The notes under the pieces were generated by a model that was not told the DNA's origin, did no database searches, and was given only the letters and a program-made list of their open reading frames with translations. Positions 6,216-11,583 of a stretch of 11,583 nucleotides of DNA are shown here, piece by piece. Each line of letters opens with the position of its first letter. Positions within the stretch are counted from its first letter, which is position 1. The position numbers and the translations under genes were made by a program. The DNA is taken from contig JAEZVM010000232.1 in assembly GCA_023420795.1 (NCBI GenBank), forward strand, positions 1-11,583, given 5' to 3'. Origin of the DNA: Pseudomonadota bacterium. Its GTDB lineage: Bacteria; Pseudomonadota; Gammaproteobacteria; Burkholderiales; Burkholderiaceae_D.

Positions 6216-8564
6216 TCAGAACAGTTCGTTCTTCACTTCATCCTTCGCCTTTTCTTCCTCGGTCAACGGCTGATCGACAAGGCCGAGGCTGCGTACGCCG
6301 GTACCCGGCGGATTTTCGGCGTAGTAGTAATCGGATGCGATCTGGAGAATGCCTTCCGGCGGCGTGCGCTCCTCGACAGGCACATCCTTCAGCGCCTTTT
6401 GCATGTAATTGACCCAGATCGGCAACGCAAGGCCACCGCCGGTTTCCCGGTTGCCCAGGTTTCTTGGCTGGTCGAAGCCCATCCAGGCGATTGCGACGAT
6501 CTTCGGCTGGTAACCGGCAAACCATGCATCGACCGAGTCGTTGGTCGTACCCGTCTTGCCGGCGATATCCGGCCGCTTTAATACCAGCGCGCGGGTCGCT
6601 GTGCCAGAGGTGACCACGTCCCTCATCATGCTGTCCATCAGGAAGGCATTGCGTTCGTCGATCACGCGGTTCGCGTCGTCGCCGGCCAAGTCCGGATTGG
6701 CCTTCGACAGTAGGCGGCCTTCCGAATCGGTGATCTTCGAGATGATGTAGGGGTTGACCTTGTAGCCGCCGTTGGCGAATACCGCGTAGGCGCCAGCCAT
6801 CTGCAAGGGCGTGACCGCGCCGGCACCGAGCGCTAGCGTCAGGTATGGCGGGTTCTTGTCGGCGTCGAAGCCGAAGCGCGTGGTGTATTCCTGACCGTAT
6901 TTGGCGCCGATCTTGTGCAGGATGCGGATCGACACCATGTTTTTGGACTTGGTCAGGCCCCGGCGCATCGACATCGGGCCTTCGTACTTGCCGTCGTAGT
7001 TCTTCGGCTCCCACGCCTGGCCGCCGGTCTGGCCGGCGTCGAAACTGATCGGGCTGTCGTTGATCATCGTGGCCGGCGACAGGCCTTTTTCCAGCGATGC
7101 CGAATAGATGAACGGCTTGAACGAGGAACCCGGCTGGCGCCATGCCTGCGTCACGTGATTAAACTTGTTGCGATTGAAGTCGAAGCCGCCAATCAGCGCG
7201 CGGATCGCGCCGTCCTCGGTATTGGCGGCGATGAACGCCGATTCGACTTCCGGCATCTGCGTGATCGACCAACTGCTGTCGTCCTGCATGACGCGGATGA
7301 TCGCGCCGCGCCTGACGCGCCGGTTCGGCGGTGCCTTGTCGCTCAACAGGTTGGTCGCGAAACTCAGGCCCGGGCCGGTAATCGTGATTTCCTCACCGGA
7401 CGACAGTACTGCCTTGACGGCCTTCGGCGATGCCTCCAGCACGACGGCCGCGACGATGTCGTCGCTGTCCGGATGTTCCGCCAGTTCTACCTCGATCGCA
7501 TTGTCGGCTTCATCCTTTGCCGCCGGAATCTCCATGTAGCCTTCCGGGCCGCGGTAACCATGCCGCTTCTCGTAATCCATCACGCCGCGGCGCACTGCGA
7601 GGTAGGCGGCGTCCTGATCGGCTTTCGTGATCGTGGTGTATACATTCAGGCCGCGGGTATAGGCTTCATCCTTGAACTGCTCATATACCAGTTGCCGTGT
7701 CATCTCGGCCACGTATTCCGCATGCACGCCGAATTCGCTGCTGTCGGTCTTGATCTTCAACACCTGATCACGTGCCGTCTGGTATTCGGCTTCGGTGATA
7801 TAGCCGAGATTGAACATCCTCTGCAGGATGTATTGCTGCCGGGCGCGCGCGCGTTTCGGATTGGCCACCGGGTTGTAGGCGGACGGCGCTTTCGGCAGGC
7901 CGGCCAGCATCGCGGCTTCTGCCACGGTGAGCTCCGTCAGCTTCTTGCCGAAATAGATCTGCGCAGCGGAGGAGAAGCCGTAGGCGCGCTGACCCAGATA
8001 AATCTGGTTCATGTACACCTCGAGAATCTGGTCCTTGGACAGGTTCTGCTCGATTTTCCACGCAAGCAGGATCTCGTAGATCTTGCGCTTGAATGTCTGC
8101 TCGCTCGACAGGAAGAAGTTGCGCGCCACCTGCTGCGTGATGGTGGAGGCGCCTTGGCGGGAGCTGTTGGTCAGGTTGTGTATGGCCGCGCGCGCGATGC
8201 CGACATAATCGACGCCGCTGTGATCGTAAAAGCGATCGTCCTCGATCGCGAGAACCGCCTTCTTCATGATGGCCGGAACATCCTTGATGCGCACCAGGTT
8301 GCGGCGCTCTTCGCCGAATTCCCCGATCAGCACGTTATCCGCCGAGAAGATCCGCAGCGGGATCTTCGGCCGGTAATCGGTCAGCGCGTCCAGCGGCGGC
8401 AGGTTGGGATAGGCCATCACCAGCGCAAAGCCGACGAGCAGCACGCCGACCAGAGCCAAGCCGGTAATCCCGCCAATGATGCCCAAGGTCAGGCGTACGA
8501 GCAGAGAGGACCGGCGCTTAGGCGCTTTCTTGGAAGCGCCGCCTGCGGATTTTTGACGGGTCAT
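6216..8564 (-). CDS. mrcA: Class A penicillin-binding protein 1A (glycosyltransferase/transpeptidase)
   Basis: Bifunctional inner-membrane enzyme that polymerises glycan strands from lipid II and cross-links the peptides in the periplasm. A basic cytoplasmic tail (1-22) precedes one transmembrane helix at about 23-52. The GT51 domain follows, with catalytic E108 in AIEDDRFYDHSG, then QGASTITQQVARN and KIYEILLAWKIE. An OB-like insert of the PBP1A type occupies the middle. The transpeptidase domain has nucleophile S480 in SSFK (480-483), SKN at 540-542 and KTGT at 670-673, all intact. The 782-residue length is normal for proteobacterial PBP1A. The start has poor Shine-Dalgarno support, but the TATAAT at 8600-8605 on the same strand fits it. 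It is divergent from pilM, a neighbourhood shared with many gammaproteobacteria. Confidence 0.97.
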   Translation of the reverse strand: MTRQKSAGGASKKAPKRRSSLLVRLTLGIIGGITGLALVGVLLVGFALVMAYPNLPPLDALTDYRPKIPLRIFSADNVLIGEFGEERRNLVRIKDVPAIMKKAVLAIEDDRFYDHSGVDYVGIARAAIHNLTNSSRQGASTITQQVARNFFLSSEQTFKRKIYEILLAWKIEQNLSKDQILEVYMNQIYLGQRAYGFSSAAQIYFGKKLTELTVAEAAMLAGLPKAPSAYNPVANPKRARARQQYILQRMFNLGYITEAEYQTARDQVLKIKTDSSEFGVHAEYVAEMTRQLVYEQFKDEAYTRGLNVYTTITKADQDAAYLAVRRGVMDYEKRHGYRGPEGYMEIPAAKDEADNAIEVELAEHPDSDDIVAAVVLEASPKAVKAVLSSGEEITITGPGLSFATNLLSDKAPPNRRVRRGAIIRVMQDDSSWSITQMPEVESAFIAANTEDGAIRALIGGFDFNRNKFNHVTQAWRQPGSSFKPFIYSASLEKGLSPATMINDSPISFDAGQTGGQAWEPKNYDGKYEGPMSMRRGLTKSKNMVSIRILHKIGAKYGQEYTTRFGFDADKNPPYLTLALGAGAVTPLQMAGAYAVFANGGYKVNPYIISKITDSEGRLLSKANPDLAGDDANRVIDERNAFLMDSMMRDVVTSGTATRALVLKRPDIAGKTGTTNDSVDAWFAGYQPKIVAIAWMGFDQPRNLGNRETGGGLALPIWVNYMQKALKDVPVEERTPPEGILQIASDYYYAENPPGTGVRSLGLVDQPLTEEEKAKDEVKNELF

Positions 8565-8599
8565 GCGGAGAAGATAAATGAAGGACAGGGGAGAGGCGA

Positions 8600-8605
8600 A
8601 TTATA
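8600..8605 (-). promoter_or_regulatory. Candidate -10 element of mrcA
   Basis: ATTATA on the plus strand is a perfect TATAAT on the minus strand. Transcription from it would begin about 29 bases before the mrcA ATG. A TTGACA lies upstream on the same strand (8630-8635), but 24 bases separate the two, too many for a standard sigma-70 promoter, so the -35 is unclear. Confidence 0.45.
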
Positions 8606-8706
8606 ACGGCAGGCAACAACTTTCTTTATTGTCAATAAGTTAATAATTATTTTTTGACAGCGTGGGCTTTTGGCAACGCAGTTACAAATTACTGACAGGA
8701 AATTGC

Positions 8707-8736
8707 TTTACACCCGTCGAAGCTTATTGCTAGGAT
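8707..8736 (+). promoter_or_regulatory. Candidate sigma-70 promoter of the pilMNOP operon
   Basis: TTTACA (8707-8712, 5/6 to consensus), an 18-base spacer, and TAGGAT (8731-8736, 4/6), preceded by TGC as an extended -10. Transcription would start near 8743, giving a leader of about 130 bases before pilM. Confidence 0.4.
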
Positions 8737-8861
8737 TTAATGTAACGTTGGATATATGTCACCTAAATACTGGTTTTTAAACGGATTTTTTGAGCAATTG
8801 CGATTGATTCGCTCATTCGACATCCAAATAAGTGGTGCGTTCACGCAATAGCCACATTTTC

Positions 8862-8867
8862 GGGGAG
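8862..8867 (+). promoter_or_regulatory. Ribosome-binding site that fixes the TTG start of pilM
   Basis: GGGGAG ends 8 bases before TTG at 8876. No ATG or GTG in this frame is better placed, and the protein from this TTG begins MALDLGSLLG, the usual start of PilM in related bacteria as I remember it. Confidence 0.75.
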
Positions 8868-8875
8868 AACAACCC

Positions 8876-9955
8876 TTGGCCCTAGATCTTGGATCGTTAC
8901 TTGGCAAAAAGAATCCACCGTTGATCGGCCTGGATATCAGCACCTCGGGTGTCAAGCTCGTCGAACTGTCTGATGCAGGCAAAAACGAATTCCGACTGGA
9001 ACGCTTTGCTAGTGAGCCTCTGCCACGCGGCGCCGTCGTGGACGGCAATATTGAGAACATCGAGCAGGTCTCGGAAGCAGTACGCCGTGTCTGGAAAAAG
9101 AGCGGAACACGCGCGCGGCATGTCGCGATCGCCATGCCGCCGGCCTCCGTCATCACCAAGAAGATCATCCTGCCGGCAGGCTTGTCTGAGGACGAGCTCG
9201 AAGTGCAGGTGGAAAGCGAAGCGAACCAGTACATTCCCTTTGCGCTGGACGAGGTGAGCCTGGATTTCGATGTGATCGGCCCGGCGCAGAATGCGCCGGA
9301 AGATGTGGAAGTGCTGATTGCCGCCACGCGCAAGGAAAAGGTCGAGGACCGGGTGGCAGTCGCGGAAGCGGCTGGTCTGAAGCCGCAGGTAATGGATATC
9401 GAATCCTATGCGGCGCGCGCGGCGATCGACCGGGTTACCGCGCAGTTGCCCAATGGCGCGCAGGGGCAGATCGTCGCCCTGTTCCAGATCGGCGCACTGG
9501 TCACCCATGTGTCGGTACTGCTGGACGGCCAGACCATTTACGAACGCGAACAGCCGTTCGGCGGCAACCAGCTGACGCAGGATATTGTCCGCACCTACGG
9601 CCTGACTTTCGAGGACGCCGAGACGAAGAAGCGGACTGGCGACCTGCCGGACGGTTACGAGCGCGAACTGCTGGAGCCATTCCTCGACAGTGCAGCGCTA
9701 GAAGTCACCCGCGCCATTCAGTTCTTCTACACTTCCACGCCATATACCCGCATCGACCAGATCTTCCTGGCCGGCGGCTGCGCGGTCATTCCCGGCCTGG
9801 TCGAACTGATCGCGGAGCGGACCAAGATTTCCACTTCCGTCGTCAGCCCCTTCAAGGGCATGCAGGTGGCGCCCAATGTGCGTGAAAAGCAGTTGCGCGC
9901 GGAAGCGCCATCCTATCTGGTGGCATGTGGATTAGCGATGCGGAGGTTTGACTGA
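8876..9955 (+). CDS. pilM: Type IV pilus assembly protein PilM (actin-like ATPase)
   Basis: Cytoplasmic actin-like protein that binds the N-terminal tail of PilN and anchors the PilN-PilO-PilP alignment complex of the type IV pilus machine. The 359 residues show the first nucleotide-binding loop IGLDISTSGVKLVEL (about 17-31), the PilM signature regions MPPASVITKKIILPAGL and ANQYIPFALDEVSLDF, and a late glycine-rich loop FLAGGCAVIPGL that closes the ATP site. The start is a TTG with a strong ribosome-binding site at 8862-8867. It is the first gene of pilMNOP, divergent from mrcA, and its stop is one base before the pilN ATG. Length and motifs are normal for the family. Confidence 0.96.
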   Translation: MALDLGSLLGKKNPPLIGLDISTSGVKLVELSDAGKNEFRLERFASEPLPRGAVVDGNIENIEQVSEAVRRVWKKSGTRARHVAIAMPPASVITKKIILPAGLSEDELEVQVESEANQYIPFALDEVSLDFDVIGPAQNAPEDVEVLIAATRKEKVEDRVAVAEAAGLKPQVMDIESYAARAAIDRVTAQLPNGAQGQIVALFQIGALVTHVSVLLDGQTIYEREQPFGGNQLTQDIVRTYGLTFEDAETKKRTGDLPDGYERELLEPFLDSAALEVTRAIQFFYTSTPYTRIDQIFLAGGCAVIPGLVELIAERTKISTSVVSPFKGMQVAPNVREKQLRAEAPSYLVACGLAMRRFD

Positions 9956-9956
9956 G

Positions 9957-10568
9957 ATGATCCGGATTAACCTCCTTCCTCACCGCGAGGAAAAACGCAA
10001 GCAGCGCAAGGCAGCCTTCGTGCGGCTGCTGGCACTGTCCGCACTGATGGGGGGCGCGATCGTGATGGCGGTCGGTGGCTTCATCGCGACGCAGATCGCC
10101 AACCAGACCCAGCGCAATGATTTCATCAAGGCGGAAAACGCAAAGCTCGACGAACAGATCAAGGAAATTTCGACGCTGAAGCAGGAAATCGAAGCGCTCA
10201 AGGCGCGTCAGCAGGCGGTCGAAGACTTGCAGAGCGATCGCAATCAGCCGGTTTACCTGATGGACGAGCTGGTCAGGCAAATGCCGGAAGGCGTTTATCT
10301 GCGCTCTTTCAAGCAGGAGAATCAGCGTGTCGTGCTCAACGGTTATGCGCAATCGAACGAGCGGGTCTCCGAACTGCTGCGCAATCTCGGCAACAACTCG
10401 CCATGGCTGGAACGCCCGGACCTGATCGAGATCCGTTCGGCCGCGCTGGGGCAAGGCAAGGATTCGAAGAAGGTGTTCGAGTTCACCGTCAATGTCGGCA
10501 TCAAGCGCCCGCGCGACAAGGAACAGGCAGCGCAGGCTGCGGCCGATGCCGCAGCAAAGAAGTCCTGA
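9957..10568 (+). CDS. pilN: Type IV pilus inner-membrane assembly protein PilN
   Basis: Bitopic inner-membrane protein that pairs with PilO in the periplasm and with PilM through its cytoplasmic tail. The first residues MIRINLLPHREEKRK are the conserved PilM-binding peptide. One transmembrane helix spans about 22-46, followed by a coiled coil (about 53-92) and a small ferredoxin-like periplasmic domain that includes PVYLMDELVRQMPEGVYL. The total is 203 residues. ATG at 9957 is chosen because GGAGG at 9942-9946 is well spaced for it and because the family starts at MIRINLLP; an in-frame TTG at 9948 lies too close to that site. The C-terminal tail is rich in Ala, Lys and Gln. It begins one base after the pilM stop. 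Confidence 0.96.
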   Translation: MIRINLLPHREEKRKQRKAAFVRLLALSALMGGAIVMAVGGFIATQIANQTQRNDFIKAENAKLDEQIKEISTLKQEIEALKARQQAVEDLQSDRNQPVYLMDELVRQMPEGVYLRSFKQENQRVVLNGYAQSNERVSELLRNLGNNSPWLERPDLIEIRSAALGQGKDSKKVFEFTVNVGIKRPRDKEQAAQAAADAAAKKS

Positions 10569-10583
10569 TGTGAGAGACGCACT

Positions 10584-11249
10584 ATGGCAGATCTGAAAAA
10601 AGTCGGACAGTCGGTAGCCGCCCAGTTTCGCGGCCTGAACGGCAGGGATCCGGGGCAGTGGCCGCTTATCCCGCGCATGGCGTGCGGACTCGGCACGCTG
10701 CTCGGGGTGGTCGGGCTGGGATGGTTCCTGTATCTGAGCAGCCAGCAGGAGGAACTCGATGCCGGCGAACAGGAAGAAATACAGCTGAGGGAAGCGTACA
10801 AGACCAAGATCCGGCAGGCGATCAATCTCGAAAGCCTGCGCAAGCAGAAGGAGCAGGTGGGCGAGTACGTCGCGACGCTGGAAAAGCAGCTGCCGAGCAA
10901 GGCAGAGATGGATGCGCTGCTGTCCGACATCAACCAGGCCGGCCTGGGCCGTGGCCTGCAATTCGAACTGTTCAAACCGGGGCAGGTCGTGGTGAAGGAC
11001 TATTACGCGGAGCTGCCGATCTCGATCAGGATTACCGGCAACTATCACGACGTTGGTTCCTTCACCAGCGATATCGCCAATCTGCCGCGCATCGTGACGC
11101 TGAATAATCTCAACCTCACCGCTTCGCCCAAGGATGGCGGGCTTACGCTGGATGCCGTTGCCAAGACCTTCCGCTATCTCGACAGTGAGGAAGTCGCCGC
11201 ACAACGCAAGGCGGCAAAGGGTGCGAAAGGGAAGGGGGCGAAAAAATGA
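10584..11249 (+). CDS. pilO: Type IV pilus inner-membrane assembly protein PilO
   Basis: Partner of PilN; the heterodimer links PilM to the lipoprotein PilP and the secretin PilQ. The 221 residues have a cytoplasmic N-terminus, one transmembrane helix at about 31-52, a coiled coil (53-103, rich in Gln/Glu/Lys), and a ferredoxin-like domain with the family-typical stretch DALLSDINQAGLGRGLQFELF and PISIRITGNYHDVGSF. The tail ends in a Lys/Ala/Gly-rich segment (KGAKGKGAKK) whose purine-rich codons also provide the ribosome-binding site for pilP. The ATG is preceded by GAGAG at 10572-10576, and the gap to pilN is 15 bases. The stop overlaps the pilP start (ATGA). Confidence 0.95.
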   Translation: MADLKKVGQSVAAQFRGLNGRDPGQWPLIPRMACGLGTLLGVVGLGWFLYLSSQQEELDAGEQEEIQLREAYKTKIRQAINLESLRKQKEQVGEYVATLEKQLPSKAEMDALLSDINQAGLGRGLQFELFKPGQVVVKDYYAELPISIRITGNYHDVGSFTSDIANLPRIVTLNNLNLTASPKDGGLTLDAVAKTFRYLDSEEVAAQRKAAKGAKGKGAKK

Positions 11250-11583
11250 GAATGTTTCGCGTGACACATGCTGCCGCAGCAGCCGGGCTACTGGCTTTGG
11301 CAGGATGCGGTGACGGCGGCGTACCGGAAGTCCAGCAATGGATGAACGAAGTAAGGCAGCAGACGCCGGTCTCCGTACAAAAAATTTCGGAGCCGAAGAC
11401 ATTCACGCCTTTTTCCTATGCTGCCAAGGAAGAGGTCGATCCGTTCAGCCCGGTCAAGCTTTCGGTAGCGCTCGCAAAGCTGGCTGCCAATTCCACCAGC
11501 AAGATCAAGCCCGACCTCGAGCGCCGCAAGGAGCCGCTGGAAAACTATCCGCTCGACGCGATCAAAATGGTCGGTACCCTGGA
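11246..11583 (+). CDS. pilP: Type IV pilus lipoprotein PilP (3'-truncated by the window end)
   Basis: Inner-membrane lipoprotein that binds PilN-PilO and contacts the PilQ secretin. The open frame runs from ATG at 11246 to the end without a stop, 112 residues visible of an expected 170-180. It begins MRMFRVTH, then a short hydrophobic signal and lipobox LAGC, with C21 the lipidation site. A flexible linker follows (QQTPVSVQKI, then FTPFSYAAKEEVDPFSP, a conserved PilP segment). The end, LERRKEPLENYPLDAIKMVGTL, is the typical entry into the C-terminal beta-sandwich domain, which lies outside the window. It overlaps the pilO stop by four bases (ATGA), and the purine-rich run at 11224-11238 inside pilO serves as ribosome-binding site. 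pilQ would be expected next. Confidence 0.94.
   Translation, partial: MRMFRVTHAAAAAGLLALAGCGDGGVPEVQQWMNEVRQQTPVSVQKISEPKTFTPFSYAAKEEVDPFSPVKLSVALAKLAANSTSKIKPDLERRKEPLENYPLDAIKMVGTL

Larger units (their letters stand above)
8565..8875. other. Divergent regulatory region between mrcA and pilM (no gene seen)
   Basis: About 310 bases without a credible gene. The stretch 8620-8850 is clearly richer in A+T than its surroundings. Contents: an mrcA-directed -10 near 8600; an IHF-like match at 8630-8642 (one mismatch to WATCAANNNNTTR); TGTCAA (8630-8635) and TTGACA (8654-8659) as an inverted pair; a 10-base perfect palindrome AATAATTATT at 8642-8651; a pilM-directed promoter at 8707-8736; and a weak bulged hairpin between TGAGC (8791-8795) and GCTCA (8811-8815) in the presumed pilM leader. 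All are read by eye, and short A+T matches can occur by chance. Confidence 0.6.

Noticed and set aside
6915..8606. A 563-codon open frame on the plus strand opposite mrcA
   Set aside because: mrcA has all catalytic motifs in the other strand; the antisense translation is Arg/His/Asp-rich with no motif. Shadow frame.
8654..8659. Perfect TTGACA as a plus-strand -35 for pilM
   Set aside because: No acceptable -10 at 16-18 bases; the nearest TTACAA is about 22 bases away. The 8707-8736 pair is better.
8671..8687. TTGGCA resembling the -24 element of a sigma-54 promoter for pilM
   Set aside because: The required GC at the -12 position is AC at the correct spacing, so the key dinucleotide is missing.
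8791..8815. Hairpin TGAGC...GCTCA in the pilM leader as an attenuator or riboswitch
   Set aside because: The stem is only five bases plus three across a bulge, with no T-tract and no recognisable aptamer pattern.
9948..9950. TTG as the start of pilN
   Set aside because: It sits one base after the GGAGG site, too close for initiation, and the conserved MIRINLLP start is at the ATG 9957.
9852..11402. A 516-codon open frame on the minus strand opposite pilM/N/O/P
   Set aside because: It lies wholly antisense to recognisable pil genes, crosses several of their boundaries, and its translation is rich in Arg, Leu, His and Gln with no domain I recognise. It is a codon-bias shadow of G+C-rich genes.

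Overview
The window reads as chromosomal DNA from a betaproteobacterium, most likely order Burkholderiales and plausibly an Oxalobacteraceae-type genome (Herbaspirillum/Collimonas/Herminiimonas-like). The grounds are the high G+C content, a System II cytochrome c maturation gene (ccsB), the lptM-lysA pair divergent from cyaY, mrcA divergent from pilMNOP, and the recognisable character of the encoded proteins. The taxonomic call is inferred from remembered protein families and gene order; no search was run. No mobile element, tRNA, rRNA or CRISPR array was seen.

Layout: (1) 2-814 (+), the 3' part of ccsB, whose N-terminal half lies outside the window. (2) 915-2592 (+), a three-gene block: a small secreted protein with two Yx(FWY)xxD motifs, an ECF sigma factor, and its membrane anti-sigma factor, the last two separated by one base. 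(3) 2665-4292 (+), msrP-msrQ, the molybdoenzyme/haem-membrane pair that repairs oxidised methionines in periplasmic proteins. (4) 4305-5786 (-), lptM-lysA, convergent with msrQ; the lysA terminator lies inside the last codons of msrQ. (5) 5826-6158 (+), cyaY (frataxin), separated from mrcA by a strong hairpin terminator usable in both directions. (6) 6216-8564 (-), mrcA (penicillin-binding protein 1A). (7) 8565-8875, an A+T-rich divergent promoter region. (8) 8876-11583 (+), the type IV pilus alignment operon pilM-pilN-pilO-pilP, with pilP cut by the window end.

Functionally, most of the window concerns the cell envelope: cytochrome c assembly, periplasmic methionine repair, LPS translocon maturation, peptidoglycan synthesis, DAP decarboxylation to lysine, and the inner-membrane platform of type IV pili. 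Most of it is conserved housekeeping sequence. The part most worth following up is the sigma/anti-sigma/secreted-protein block directly upstream of msrPQ. It could be an envelope oxidative-stress circuit in which the anti-sigma factor senses periplasmic damage and the sigma factor drives methionine repair. That link is inferred from position only.
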